Source: Henckelia pumila
Lineage: Eukaryota > Streptophyta > Magnoliopsida > Lamiales > Gesneriaceae
Assembly: GCF_033568475.1 (NCBI RefSeq)
Contig: NC_133121.1
Location: 128,124,375-128,188,374, forward strand
Reading direction: 5' to 3'
DNA length: 64,000 bases
A program made the position numbers and the translations under genes. The notes beneath the pieces are model-generated. The model was not told the DNA's origin and searched no databases. It worked only from the letters and a program-made list of their open reading frames with translations. Numbering within the stretch: the stretch's first letter is position 1; each line of letters starts with the position of its first letter. Positions 1 through 13,316 of this stretch are shown here, piece by piece.

Positions 1-2891
1 GACAATAGATTTCAATAATTCCTGTAATCTGATCATCTTGCTAAATACGTGACAAGTATCTTTTTATGTTTGTATCATATCTAATACAACATATTCTTAA
101 ATCTGTCGACATCTACTACACTCTAAATCGCAAAATCATGACAATTCGAGTAGATTCGAACTAAAGTCGTTCGCAAAGTTGATCTTCTTTCAACTCTTAT
201 GTAACTAATCTGTTACATAAACCACTTGAATTCTTCTTTTCTGCTTCTTTTATTGGAATTTTAGTATTGGTACTGTCAATTCTGTCGTATCTGTTTTCAA
301 TTCTTTCACCAATACTGATTTCCAAGTAATGACTACATGTAAATCATACATGTTTAGACAACTGAAGAGATATGAAATATGTTGTCATATGCCTCTTTCA
401 GATTCTGATATTCCATATCTAGAATATCTGGCATAATCAAATGATTATTCACCGCAAAAAAAATCATCTGTTCTGCGCTGCTGTCTTATCTCATATCTTA
501 ATCTAGCATTCTCAATCAATATTCTATTGCTTGATCTAAGATCAATGTTGCTTTTATCTTTCCAAACCAATCGAGTTTAGCGTGGATCGCAACAATTCTG
601 ATCGTTTAAGTATCTATCAAGCATACACATTCAACAAGTACAGATCTGTACCCAATAAATCTATCACTTATCTAAAACCCATAAGTCTTGCTGATGATCT
701 GAATCTGAATTTCTATCAGTTACAAGCCAAATACATCAAGATATACTGAATAAACACATCAAATAATCAATAATTCTCAAATTTCAAATCAAAGGAACTC
801 GCTCAAATCAAGGTCACCCAAAATAAAATATTCTGAATGACAAAATCTGCACAGTGAAAACTACTCACTTGCATTTCAAAACTCAATGCAAATGAATCAA
901 AACAGACTCTAACAAAGGAATAAGAGTCAATCAAAATCGATCGAGGTTGAATACAAAAACCTCAGAATCGATAGCAAGAAATTCAAGAATCATGATTGCT
1001 ATGATGGAATAGCTTCAACAAAATTGAAGAAAAAGCTCAACTGTAACTGATTTTTCTTATGCTCTAGTGACATGAGTTCAGTTATTAATTCTTAACTGAC
1101 AATAGTCGAATATAATCTTTTCGACTTAACTTATTGTCATAGAATTAATCCTCATTTCGGTACTACATAACTCTTTTCTACTTAATCTTCTAGCTGTTTC
1201 TGGAGTTCTTCAGTTCAAGTAATGCTCTTCTATACAAGTTGTCATAATACCATCGTACTAGACACCACTCTATATAGAACTGCATTCATGTCGTAGAAAG
1301 GTCAAAATATGTCATTGAACTATTTCTGTACATTCTAACCACTGACATAGCTGTCAATTCTAGGTTAATTCTGTACTAGTTCAATATATCGACTAGACTT
1401 CTACTGATATTTTTCCACGGTCAAACGTGATATAACCAGTACCGAAATAACAAAATCTACTTTTTGAAACTCATATCATAAATTTCTATTCATTTCTATT
1501 GCTTTATCAATGTACGGATTCAATCAACTGGTAACTGGTACTCAGTTCTTGCAGTAATATCTATAATGCATTCTAGTTTAATATCTCACATCTGATATCA
1601 GCACATTCACTCTGATTTCCTCAATTATGTATTTCATCTGTTATGACTAATCTTACAAATATATTCCATCTATTCAAAGGCAAAATCTCAGCAAATACGA
1701 TGAATAAAAGCTCATCAGATACGGAATATAGTATAACAAATCACTGATCTATTAATGTATGCTATGCAATCAATATATAAGCGGTTAACTAGAATTAACT
1801 CACTTACCTGTAATATTCTTGTCTGATACAACTTGAGCCTCATTTTCTGTATTTTCTTATTGCCTATGACCTTATCTGTCATTCAAATTTTCTCTTGATC
1901 TGTTTCAGCTGGGGGAGTTATGCTTATATGTCTTCATCTGCTGGTGTTTAGGCTGAATCAATCTTTGATGCTATTGTCACTATCTCTTGCTTCATAGCTA
2001 TACTGCTATGAAAGTTTAGTGAAGGTGATGATCATAGGTTTTCACAATTACAGAGGCGTGAATAAAAAAAATTCAATTCTGCCTCATACTACCGGTTCAT
2101 GATTTCGTTCTTCTCTTACTGGCTTGAAATCAACTTATGCTTCTATTCTTCAAAGTCTACTGTTCTATCTTCTTTAGCATATATAGAAAGAAACAATTCT
2201 GTTTACTTATCTGCCAAACAATTTCAGTACTTCTTCTGGCAACTTCACCAACTTCTTGCTAAGTTCTGGAGTTGATATAAAATCAAGCTGATTCTATGTT
2301 CATCTGAATATTCTTCTCTTAAACAACTGATCCAGCTTTTCAAATAAACCCCTTTCTAGACATAGCATATTCTGTATCTTTCTGAGTTGATGATCAATAG
2401 CTTTGGAGTTGTTCAACTAACATACTCCTCAGTGCAATCGGCTCAAAAACTTATCTCAACATTGTTCTGTTCTGTATGCGGTTCTGTTCTGTCTGAGGTT
2501 CTCATGCTATCTTCATAATCTGTCTTATTCGATAACAGAAGCAATAGATATGGCAGAGATTATAAAATACACTTGAAGTATAACATACATATAATCTCAT
2601 GCTTCTGAATAGAACACATGCTTGCAAATTCTCATGCATTTTCACATATTACATGCTTCAAACGAATTCATTTATTCTAATGAATTCAAGAAATCAGGCA
2701 TACATATCAGCATATAAGCATGTAATTCTTATCTCAATAAAGCAAGTAGTGTTCAATCAAGCAATCATAGTCACATACAATTCTGTAAAGCAAGTAAAGC
2801 ATACTCATGCAATACTATAAATGCATGCGACTCAATCTACCCTGCTCAACTTCTATCTTAGTCCAAGACTTTATGCTCTGATACCACCTAT
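1..2891 (-). mobile_element. Non-coding internal part of a long-LTR retroelement (fossil)
   Basis: AT-rich stretch with no credible reading frame. It lies on the internal side of a primer-binding site and of an LTR whose end is at 2,892, so it is read as the 5' internal part of an LTR retroelement on the minus strand. It is rich in short TTCTG/ATCTG words and shows no gag or pol similarity by eye. Nearly 3 kb of non-coding internal sequence behind a 2.8 kb LTR suits a non-autonomous large derivative (LARD-like), or the long leader of a larger element running off the window. Broken or non-coding; age unclear. Confidence 0.5.
2875..2886 (-). other. LTR-retroelement primer binding site (tRNA-Met type)
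   Basis: The minus strand reads TGGTATCAGAGC, the usual initiator-tRNA-Met complementary site of plant LTR retroelements. It sits six bases inside the LTR boundary, which fixes the element's orientation as minus. Confidence 0.75.
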
Positions 2892-5678
2892 TGTGGGGAC
2901 CTCGGGTTGCTAATCTCATCTTAGGGCAATAAACGATTAATTAACAATTAATCATATAATAAAAGGATATTCAAACCAAGAGCTAAAAAAATATTTTTTT
3001 TTTTAAATTACCAGCACCTCGCTCGATCGGGTGAGTTCACCCGATCGAGCGAGCTTAAAAACTCAGCTCTCGGGTCTGAACATATTTGGCCTCGCTCGAT
3101 CGGTGAACCTCAACCGATCGAGCGGGCAAGAAAAATGGATTTTTCTGTTTGCAAATACAGGCCTCGCTCGATCGGTGAAATTTACCCGATCGAGCGGGCT
3201 CCAAATTCTGGAAACTCTGCTGCAACATATTGCTGTCAAAAGAGGAATATGAAGACATCTAGTCTTATACCAGCTACAAAATAATATACATGCATTGAAA
3301 AATAAATCCTAGCACATAAATACATCAATTCATGAATATAAACTAGGATTTACCAAATAAAAACATGTACAAGATTCCTTGTCTTCTAACATGTTTATAT
3401 ACAATACATATCAGCTTCTTAAAACCCGAGTCACCACTTCTACTCTGTCAATCTTGAGCTATCCAAATCATATCTGACTTGATCATGCCCCAACCTGATG
3501 CAATGCACACATACAAACAAAGCAACAGCCGGATAACTCCGGTGAGAATAAATCTCAGTATGAAAGACATGCATATACATCAGTTAAACATATAATATCT
3601 ATATGCCAAATGAATCATAAATTTCCAATATTAAGCATATAAACTCATTCAAATCTTGAATGTCATAACATAACATGCTAGCATTTATAACCACATATTC
3701 TAAACCATAGAAATCTCTAGGTTAATGCATAAATGCAATGCATGTGCCAAGGAATAGGCTATCAAATCTAATATCAATAAATCGTAGTTCTGGGATCCCG
3801 GGGAAATAAAATCTTTAACCGACCACCGACTCTCCCAATCGAGGTGGTGTTAAATATCTCAATTCTCATGACTTTGGTGCAACTATAGTGAGTCATCTAG
3901 CTCTGGAAAATAAATCTATATTCCGTGCCATGAGTCATCTGACTCTGGAAGTAAATCTACATTCCATGCCACTCACTACAGTTCTCCAAACGTCATCTGC
4001 ACTCTAGGCCATTCTTCCCTCTGTGCTATTCAGGCTGGAGTTCAAGATGAATGCAACACAATCTAGATGCATTAAATATACATAAGCTAAAACAACATCT
4101 TGAACACATCAATCAAATAATCATATGATCATATAATCACTCAAGGATACCGACATATCTATAAGCATCACATAATATATGTAAAACATGTTCAATACAG
4201 AACATAATATAAATCAAAGAAGACAAGTAAACATTTACATAAATATTCTGGGAATTCAAGAAAATAGCTATCTTGAATAATCTATCCCATATATGTAAAC
4301 GTAAACAATAACATATATTAAAACATGCATGTATGTGATTTTAGGCAACTCGATAATCAGAAACAATCTCGAGTTATTCTGCCCATCTTATTAATGTCTA
4401 ATCATACCTTTCCTTCTGAATCTGAGAAGCTCTAATTCTGTACAAATAACATCAAAGAACTCTTATCAAAATCTGATCATATCATTGCAATCATTCAAGG
4501 CGAACTAGCTTCAAACCTTCTTCCCTCTTTCTTGGTTCAAAGGCTAACTTCTCGAACTCGTCAACTCGAACTCGATCTCTTGCAATTCAAATCTGAAATG
4601 CATTGATATATCATTCAAGAAGAGCTTTCTATATCATTTCATTCTTAGTTAGGATCAAACAATCTAACAACTTGATTCCATGACCGGAATTCAAACCGAC
4701 GGCGTAACGGATCAAAACCGGAAATTCCAAAAGCATAAACATCATCTTGTTAATCATTTAAGCTCAATATCATCACCAATTCATCCACTTATACACGTGA
4801 CCAGCAGCTCTTAAAAATTCAGATTGTACAAAATTCTTCAATAATTCAAAAACATGTCCAAACGACGATCTTTTCTCGATCCGTCTTAGATATACTATCG
4901 TCGTATATACTAGAACACGTTTATACAATCAAATCATAATTCTAACAACAATTTAAAATTCAAACATGGTAGAACTTCATAAAACTTACGTCAAAACGTA
5001 GCACTCAGAGCTGTGATCGCAAATATATGTTCAATCGGAAATTCTACCGGGCGGATCGAAAGATATCGGAGCTTAAAGGGACAAAAATGGACTTGGAACC
5101 CTTGTTTCTCCATTCCCACGTTTGCTTCTGGAATTTGGGCTGAAATCTGGTCAGATTACACGTTTAAAAATACAAGTTGCAAAGAAAATTGCACTTTGGT
5201 CCCTGAACTTTGACCTAATTGCAAATCAATCCCCGGACAAGCGATTTAATTCAATTTCAATCCTAAATAATTTAAGAATAATAGAATTTAATTCTAAACT
5301 CTAAATATTTTCAAATTAAATATTTTCGGATTAAAATTAAATCATTTTGGACCTTATCGCATTTTAGTCATTGAACTACTCAATATTTGCAAATGGGTCA
5401 TTGCTCGGATTTCATCCTCAAATTCAATCCTTGGTATTTATAATCTTGAAATTCACATCTTAAATTCCATAAATATCAATTCAAATATTTTTAATCTTTT
5501 TAATTTTAGAATTCCGGATATTAAAATCTTAAAATCCGAAAAATCCTCAAATTAAATATTTCTGACCCGAAATTGAAATCTCTAATTTCCATACATTCTT
5601 AAATTCATCTTTTCTCTCTTATTCGGAATTTAATTCTTAAATCCCGTAATTAAGAACTTAATATTTTTGGGCCTTACA
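2892..5678 (-). mobile_element. Long LTR of a Ty3/gypsy-like or LARD element (fossil)
   Basis: A 2.79 kb segment that begins TGTGGGG and ends CCTTACA on the plus strand, so on the element's own strand it runs from TGTAAGGCCC to CCCCACA, the TG...CA ends expected of an LTR. The primer-binding site follows directly on the inner side. No coding capacity is visible. It contains three GC-rich inverted repeats (listed separately). The flanking bases CGCCA at 5,679-5,683 would be the target duplication; the partner copy lies outside the window. Family assignment to Ty3/gypsy rests on LTR style only. Confidence 0.65.
3018..3200. repeat. Three GC-rich inverted repeats inside the LTR
   Basis: Three hairpin-forming modules of one design lie about 75 bases apart at 3,018-3,053, 3,094-3,123 and 3,167-3,197. 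Each has a GCTCGATCGG(G)T arm, a short spacer and the inverted arm. The first is the most complete, with 17-base arms around a two-base loop. The short open frames on both strands here are by-products of the palindromes. Confidence 0.85.
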
Positions 5679-6202
5679 CGCCAGGTTGAACATGTCCGAC
5701 CCCTCGGGTTGGACACGTGGCGCCCATCGGGGCGCCACTTGAAACCCGCCCGACCCGGAGGTCGGCCCGCCGGACCCGCCAAGTCACCCAGAATTTTTTT
5801 AAAAAAAAAAAACCTATTTGTTATCTATAAATACCCGCAACCTCCTTTCATTTTGTTTACACAATTCTCTCTTCATTCTCTCTATCTCAATTCCTTTTAA
5901 TTTCTTGAATTATCAAAAATATCAAGTTTCGATATTTGGTTTATTGTCAATTGTTGATTTATTTTCATATTTATACAATTACAAATTTCCGGAGCGGGAT
6001 CAAGTCATAGGGGTGACAAAGGAAAAGGAAAGGAAAAGAGCATCATACCACCCGAGGTCGAGTATCCTCAATTCAATGTCGATGGATTTGATCTTGAATA
6101 TTACGATGATGAATTCAAGAAATTCGACAAGAGGCGCAACAAAGACAACAAGTTGAACAACAACCACCACCACCACCACGTCATCATGCAAGTCAATAAA
6201 GT

Positions 6203-8200
6203 ATGAACGATCCGGCGGCCTCTCAAAGACAAACTCGAGTGGTGCCTCGCCCGACATCCGATATCTTCACCAAACACTTCGACAAGGTGACGCTTCCCTC
6301 CGGTGATTTGCAAGCCAAATGCAAATATTGTTCAAAATGTTACAAATTTAAACAAGGAGGTGGTTATGGAACTTTGACGCGGAATATCGAGAAAAATCAT
6401 CCGGTGGAAATTGGTATTGATCGTGGTCAAACTCAAATTCCGGCATTCTCTTCTCAATCGGGTAATAAATCTCAACTATTTAAATATAACGAAGCTAGAT
6501 TTAGAGAAGAAACGGCTAAATTTTGTGCGGTTGAACAACTTTCTTTTAGTTTTAGCGATAAATTATCTTTTGAAAATTGGCTTTCTACAAGTGCAAATCC
6601 TTCTATTAGACGTATTCCAAGAAATAGTCTCAAACGCACAATGAAAAAGTTAGTCGTTGATCAAAACAAAGAATTAATTAAGGAATTTTATAGTTTGAAT
6701 AATAAAGTTTCTTTGTGTTCCGATATTTGGAGTGATCATTGGAAAAGTTGTTCATATATGGGTATTACATGTCATTGGATTGATAATAATTGGAACATTC
6801 AAAAGGTTGCTTGCATATAGATGTTTCAACGAATCACACACGGCACAAAATATTTCGCAACTTATATTTGTTATTTTAGAAGAATATGGTCTAACTACCA
6901 AAGTTTTTTCAATGTCTTTTGATAATGCTAGTGCAAATACTTCTAGTATTAGTGAGTTTATTGACATATGTAAACCATCACTAGGTGGAAATTTTTTTCA
7001 TATTAGATGCACATGTCATATTTTAAATTTGTGTGTTCAAGATGGGCTAAAAACTTTAGGCACACATATTCAACCAATTAGAAACGCTATTCATTATTTA
7101 TGGACGCACCCCCAAGTTATGAAGCAATGGGAAAAATTTTGTGGAGTAAAGGTATGAAGCCTAAGCGGTTTGCACGAGACGTTCCAACTCGTTGGAATTC
7201 AACATATAAATTGTTATTATCCTCTTTTGAATATAAAGATTTATTATGTACATTTTTTCATCAATTTGTTCAAGCTCATGATATTTATTTGTTTTCAAAT
7301 CAATGGAACATATGCACTAGTATTTGTGAAATTTTAAAAGTTTTTAATGATGCTAGTGACCAATTATCCCGTGTTTATTACCCTACTTCACATTTAGTTT
7401 TAACACATTGTTGCAACATTGCTTGTATTTTTCATGAACATGTTAATTCGAATGATAGTGCTTTATCTCAATGTATTCTCGTCATGAAAGCAAAATGGGA
7501 AAAATATTTTTTGCTCATTCCTGAAATTTTTTTATGTGCTTTTGTTTTAGATCCTAGACTTAAATTAGATGGCTTAAGCGACATGTTAACATTATATTAT
7601 GAATCTTTGGAGCCTATTGCGGAAACGATTCCTTCTATCTCATTGATTTTGTTTAATATTAAAACTCATTTACTTGATATTTATAATGAATATAACATCA
7701 AATATGGTGGACAAATTGTTTCACATGAAACACAATCCACTGCAACTAGTAATGTTACTTCTAAACTTACTAAAGCACAACTTTTATTAAGGGAACGGAC
7801 GAAACGTCCATGAGGATCCTCAAGTTCCAGTCAGAAACTTGAGAATTATTTTACCACTACTTTTGATTTTAGTGATACAGATGAGGAAAACTTCGGCATT
7901 TTGAGATGGTGGTCGCAAAAAACACAAATATATCCAATTTTGGCTATAATGGCAAAAGAAATTCTAGCTTGTCCGGTTTCAACAGTTGCAGTGGAGCAAG
8001 CATTTAGTATTGGAGGAAATACAATGGACGAGAGACGTTCTAGCTTAAGGCCGGAAAATTTGGAAGCCCAATGTTTGCTCAATGATTGGTCAAAAGCCGC
8101 TACTCGAACACAACATATTCAAAGTGATGAAGAAGACCAAGATGATACCGAAGGAACATCCGGAACTACGACGGGAGGAAATGCGAGTGAAGTAGAATAA
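6203..8200 (+). pseudogene. hAT transposase (RICESLEEPER/BED type), frameshifted
   Basis: Parts in order: an N-terminal BED-type zinc finger (CKYCSK, then a TRNIEKNHP segment), the RNase-H-like core with its usual DVPTRWNSTY motif, and a clear C-terminal hAT dimerisation domain (ACPVSTVAVEQAFS, then RRSSLRPENLEA). The frame changes near 6,800 (at QKRLLAYR), near 7,150 (before GMKPKRF) and near 7,810, so no full-length product is possible. In the BED finger the residue where family members usually have the first zinc-binding His is Asn. The final exon-like stretch stays open from about 7,825 to the stop at 8,200. Homology is strong at every segment; this is a decayed autonomous copy rather than a domesticated gene. 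Confidence 0.88.
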
Positions 8201-8370
8201 AATGTAATAGATTTGTAATATTAAGTCATAAGATATTAAGATGTTGAAATTCTATTATATTGTTTATTTAATAAATGTAATAGATTTTTATTATGGAGAT
8301 ATGAAATATTTGATTGAGATTATTTAAAGAATATGTCTTATTAAAAATCTGTTTAAAAATTTTAAAAAAA

Positions 8371-8550
8371 TTAAATTTCGAAGGTGCAGCGCCCCAGCGC
8401 GGCATTGGCTGCGCTGGGGCGATGCTCTTCGAATTAAATTCGAAGGTGCCGCGCCCCAGCGCTACATTGGCAGCGCTGGGGCGCTTCCCCTTCGAATTTA
8501 ATTCGAAGGTTTAGCGCCCAGCGCCGCCAATGCAATGCTGGGGCGCTGCA
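8371..8550. repeat. Three-copy tandem repeat with internal GC hairpins (hAT 3' region)
   Basis: Three units of about 63-65 bases, starting near 8,371, 8,434 and 8,499. Each opens with an AATTCGAAGGT-like word and holds an inverted repeat GCGCCCCAGCGC ... GCGCTGGGGCG around a loop containing ATTGGC. The third unit is slightly worn. The repeat lies between the transposase stop and the element end, so it is part of the hAT 3' non-coding region. Confidence 0.85.
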
Positions 8551-8564
8551 AATTTTTTTTTTTT

Positions 8565-8850
8565 TTTAAATAGCACGGGTTAGCCCGGACCACCCTGAAC
8601 CGGCGGTTAACCGGACCCGAACCGAAACCGCCAGTTCACCGACTCGGACCGAAACCGGCAATTGGCAGGCCGGTTAAGGGTTGGCTAAAAGCCAACCCGG
8701 ACCGTGGCTAGGTCTACCCGACACCAACCCGACCTCAATATAAAAACCCAAACCCGATATTTTTAAAAAATACCCGACCCTATCGGGTTTTACCCGATCG
8801 GGTCGGGTCGGGTTGGGTACCCGATACCCGACACTAAACGCCCACCCCTA
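8565..8850 (+). other. hAT subterminal repeat zone and right terminus
   Basis: Dense runs of ACCCG, CGGGT and ACCGGA words, including tandem CGGGT near 8,800, end at CCACCCCTA (8,842-8,850). Such subterminal repeats are usual transposase-binding regions in hAT elements. The same style of terminus recurs at about 19,133, 20,488 and 33,993. Confidence 0.7.
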
Positions 8851-9601
8851 ATGCAAGTTGTAGATCCATGGATTATATTACCCTTTCATGTCATAAAATC
8901 TCCTCTCGGTATCAATTATAACACATAAAATTAATAAAAATTTGATCAAACTCCAAAATTGCAATAAACACAATAATATAATCAAGAATGCTTAAAAACC
9001 AAATTCAATCTTCAAAAAGAAATCAAAACATAGTTTTGGGGGTAGAATCCCCTAAATCCCAACAAATAAAAATAATCAAAGAAGAAAAGAAGAAAATCGA
9101 TTCTCTTTGGTTGTTGTTCTTCCTTGAGTTCTTCACGTTCTTCACCCTCTTGATGGCCGCCGCCTTTTCTCTGCGTGTATCGATGATGTCCAACCCTCAA
9201 AACGTCAGTCTTTCTTCTATTTATGTGGCCCAAGACTTCTTTCCTTTCAAAACACCCGAGAAATACAATTTTCCAAAATCGCGAGAGCGCTCGGGCGGTA
9301 AAAAAATAGTAAACGATGAGATCTGAAATTTTGACAGGAGCTTCAAAACATCTTGAACTTCATTGTGAACGGTGAGATCGGATTTTGATATTTCTAAAAT
9401 TAAAAATTAATTTTGTATCATGGCTGCTCCGTAATTCATTCTTTCTAAATCCATTTTCCTGCAAAATTAACCCGAAGAGTGAAATGCACACGCATGCAAT
9501 AAATCATAAGTAAAACTCATGAAAACACAAATTAAATAATATGAATGAATGAAAATTAGACATAAAAAATACATAAAAATGCACACAAAATGCACTTATC
9601 A
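8851..9601 (-). mobile_element. Athila-like LTR, partial (left flank)
   Basis: Aligns with the right flank from about 12,982 onward, sharing TAGATCCATG, ATCCCCTAAATC and GCGAGAGCGC words. It ends in CTTATCA, so the element strand starts TGATAAG. The portion matching 12,441-12,981 is missing because a hAT terminus abuts at 8,850. Confidence 0.65.
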
Positions 9602-12440
9602 CCCATGCACTGTCAGAGATAGGATAAATAATACCTGCATCCAGAAGTTTAGTGGTCTCAACTTTCACTACCTCTTGCATCTTCGGGTTAAGTCTCCTCT
9701 GTGGTTGAACCAAAGGTGCATACTTCTCTTCCATTAAAATTTTGTGCATGCAAACTGATGAATTGATTCCCTTGACCTCCGCTACCTTCCAAGCAAATTC
9801 CCCTTTGTGTTCCCTCAAGACTTCCACCAATTTTTCCTCCATGGAATCTGTCAAAAAGATGAGATAATAACAGGTAAATTATTATCTTTGCCCAAATAAA
9901 CATATTTCAGATGTACAGGTAAGGGTTTTAATTCGAGAATCGGTGGTGTTTCAAGACTGGGCTTCTGAGGAGATAGATCTTTCATGTCTCCCAAATCTTC
10001 AAGTCGGAGCCTCAATGGCTTCTTTAATGGAGAACTTTCATTAAGATAAGCTATTATATCTGCAATCTCTTCATCCACGGCGTCCTCACTTCTATTACTG
10101 GTGAGTGCGGCTTCAACGAGATCCTTCAACTCTCCTTGAACAAAGTTATACACAAGTGAATCCAAGTCATCTATTCTATAACAATCATGATCATGTAGTG
10201 AATGCTTGATTGCATCAAAGACATCAAAGGTGATCTCCTCTTCTCCTACTCTTAATGACAACTTCCCTTTTTGTACATCAATTATTGATTTTCCGGTTGC
10301 CAAGAAGGGTCGACCCAAGATCAATGGCATCTCTGCATCCTCTTCCATATCAAGTACCACGAAGTCGACTGGAAATATGAATTTGTCGAATTTGACCAAC
10401 ACATCTTCTATTAACCCTCGTGGGTATTTTATGGATCTATCTGCAAGCTGCAACGACATCCTTGTAGGATGTGGTTCTCCCATCCCAAGTTTCCTAAAAA
10501 CAGAAAACGGAATCAAGTTAATGCTCGCACCTAAATCACAAATAGCCTTATGAAAAGAGACATTTCCAATCATGCAAGGGATATAAAAACTCCCTGGATC
10601 TTTCAACTTAGGAGGGATTTTGTTTTGCACTAAGGCAGAACAATTCTCAGTTAGGTTCACCATTGCATGTGCCTCTATCTTTCTCTTGCTGGCTAAGATT
10701 TCCTTCAAAAACTTTGCATAACTAGGCATTTGCAACAAAGCGTCTGCAAAAGGAATATTTATCTACAATTTTTAAAATACCTCAAGAAATTTAGCAAATT
10801 GTGCATCAATCTTAGCTTTCTTCAGTGCCGCAGGAAACGGGGTGGGATAACTATATTAGGTTGTACTGTGGATGTTTGTGTAGAGTTAGATAACTTACCT
10901 ATCGAGGCTCCTTGCTTGCCTTCATCCTGATTCTCGTTTGGCTCAGTCACCTTGGCCTCCAATTTCATTCCGCTCCAATTATACGGCCTTTACTTGCTCT
11001 CTTGGATTTTTCTCTGTATCGCTCGGTAATGTTCCAGGCTCTCTGTTGGACATTGATTTTGCCAACTGCCCTATTTGATTATCCAAATTATTTATTGATG
11101 CATCTTGGTTTTGCATCCTGGTTTCAGTGGCAGAGATAAACTTCGTCATCATTTGCTCCAACGATGACTTCTCCTCATGGTGTTGCTTGCCATAGTTTTG
11201 ATTTCCTTGTGGTCGAGACTGGTTATTCTGACGACCCCAAGAGAAATTTGGATGTTGCCTCCAACCCGGATTGTATGTGTTTGAATATGGGTTGTTTCTG
11301 GGGCGATTCTGATTGCCCACCCGGTTGACTGGCACCCCCTCTGGCACATAAGATGGGTTATCATCCTGACACTCATTTACAAAATGCTCACCTCGTCACA
11401 AAACACTTCTTGTATATGCATAGCTGAATTTCCCATGCTCAACCCATCAATTTTCTTTGTGAGAGCCTCCAACTGAGCAGACATCGCAGTGATTGCGTCT
11501 ACATGGTGAAGTCCTGCAGTTTTTCTGGGCATATTCCTCTCAGACTGAGGATGATAACTGCTCGAATCCATCTCTTCCAATGATTCGTAGCCCTCCTCCG
11601 GTGACTTTCTTAAAATATTTCCACATGCGGCTGCATCTATCATATTACTGTTAGTAGAAAGTAAACCATAATAGAAAGTTTGTACGACCAGCCAGTCTGG
11701 AAATTCATGATGTGGGCATCTTCTCAATAGATCTTTATAGCGCTCTCATGCTTCATAGAGTGATTCCTGCTCCGATTGAGAGAAAGTTGTAATTTCTGTC
11801 CGCAACTTCATAGACTTGGATGGAGGGAATTATTTGGTGATAAACGCTTTGGCCATGTCCTCCCATGTAGTGATGGAACCTGCAGGTAAACAATTAAGCC
11901 ATGCCTTAGCTTTGTCTCGCAGTGAAAAATGGAATAAACGTAAATGAACAGCGTCGTTAGAAACCCTCTGATGCTTAAAAATATCACAAATTTCTAAAAA
12001 ATTTGCAATGTGAGCATTCGGATCATCTAAAGTGGTTCCACCAAATTGAACTGTATTCTGAATCATCTGAATAATGGCGGGTTTTATCTTGATTAGCATG
12101 AATTACTGGTCGAATGATGCTGGGCCTAGAACCATTGATGGATGGTTGAGCGCATTCCATCATGGATCTATGAGCAGGTGGCCTATTTTCGTCCTCGCCT
12201 TCTCTACGTGGTGGTTCGTTTCAGCCATCAGAGCTCCTTGTTGTCTCCTCCTCGCACAAAAAGTTCTTTCAATTTCAGGATCGAACGGTACGAGTTTTGA
12301 GTGTGATGATCGTAGCATGCACCAAAGGTTATGCCTGCAGAAATTGAGAGATCAGTAGGGTAAAATTTGTAAACAAACTAAAGAAAATCACTAAGTGGTA
12401 AATTGTAAATCAACAGTCCCCAGCAACGGCGCCAAAAACT
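9602..12440 (-). mobile_element. Athila-like internal region: gag, protease and start of RT (fossil)
   Basis: On the minus strand the order is gag (about 12,100 to 11,000, with a capsid-like DPNAHIANFLEICD segment), then an aspartic-protease region (about 10,740 to 9,850, with CDLGASINLIPF and LILGRPFLATG), then the beginning of a reverse-transcriptase region near 9,700 just before the LTR. This order and these motifs fit Athila elements. The region is broken, with about five or more disruptions, and is far shorter than a full element. It is a fossil with no evidence of function. Confidence 0.85.
12417..12434 (-). other. Athila primer binding site (tRNA-Asp type)
   Basis: The minus strand reads TGGCGCCGTTGCTGGGGA, which is characteristic of Athila and related Ty3/gypsy elements. 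It lies a few bases inside the LTR end at 12,441. Confidence 0.85.
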
Positions 12441-13316
12441 TGATCGAGCAAATACTAACACTTAAAATCAATATAAATATCTTTCAATTATGCTCGAAAT
12501 TATCGCAAGTGCACGAGTTAAATTTTAATATAGTAAATACGTAAGAGTATCGTCCTCAGAGACTGTGTAAACAGTTCCACTCAAAAGATTCTTTTTTAGA
12601 AAGTTTAAACGAAAATTTGGAATTTTTCTATTCAACTACTATGAGCAAATAATTAACTAAAGACAAGAACAATAAGAGATTTAAAATAATTATTTCTCTG
12701 AAAATTTAAATCAGAAGTTTATGAAAATTGTTGAGATTTCGGTTCACCTTCCCCTCTTCGACTCTGAAAATCAATTTCCAACAATCAACTCATGCTTTTG
12801 ACGATATTTCTTAATAAATTAACATACTCTTTCAAGTTATGATAAACTAATTCAATACCATGAAATAATTAAATGTATTCGATTATTTATCATGTACGAA
12901 TTGCATGAACGACTCTTGGAATCTCTTAGCTTTCGACCTATTGGACTATCACTATCAACATGTATCCAATTCCATATATCTATGCAAATTATAGATCCAT
13001 GAACTATGTTATCTTTTCTTATCATGAATTTTTCTTTCGAAACAAATCACAATATTAGATATTGTAAAAGTTAGCTATGCTTCAATAATTCAAATCAAAC
13101 CAATAACATAATTAAACACTCGTCAAAAGTTGATAATCAATATTCAAGAGTCAAAAGTTAGGGTCGGATCCCCTAAATCTGAACAAAAAGAGTTTAGATA
13201 CTCCAACTCATAATAAAAATCAATCTAACAATGTTTTAACATAAGAACTCAAAGTTTGGAAGAAAAGAAAACTCAGAAACGCCAAGGAGAATCTTCCAAT
13301 CTCTTCGCAGCCGCCT

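Larger units (their letters stand above)
5679..8850 (+). mobile_element. hAT DNA transposon, 5' end missing
   Basis: Carries a hAT transposase (6,203-8,200) followed by a GC-rich tandem repeat and a subterminal zone full of CGGGT/ACCCG words. It ends in CCACCCCTA, the complement of the TAGGGGTGG end common in plant hAT elements. Upstream of the gene is a TATA-like CTATAAATA near 5,825 and pyrimidine-rich leader sequence. The left terminus is not visible: the long LTR abuts at 5,678, so the hAT 5' end was either carried beyond that insertion or lost. The right end abuts sequence homologous to the middle of the Athila LTR, which implies the hAT jumped into that LTR. Confidence 0.75.

Noticed and set aside
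3018-3200. Regularly spaced near-identical repeats that could resemble a CRISPR array
   Set aside because: Only three units, each an inverted repeat, inside a plant LTR; no cas genes and the wrong kind of genome.
3031-3258. Overlapping open frames on both strands with repeated ARSV-RSSG words
   Set aside because: They arise from the palindromic GCTCGATCGG repeats, which stay open on both strands; no domain or start context.
6000-6313. Minus-strand open frames with a Val or Trp run opposite the hAT gene start
   Set aside because: Antisense of a CAC/ACC repeat in the hAT leader; no protein features.
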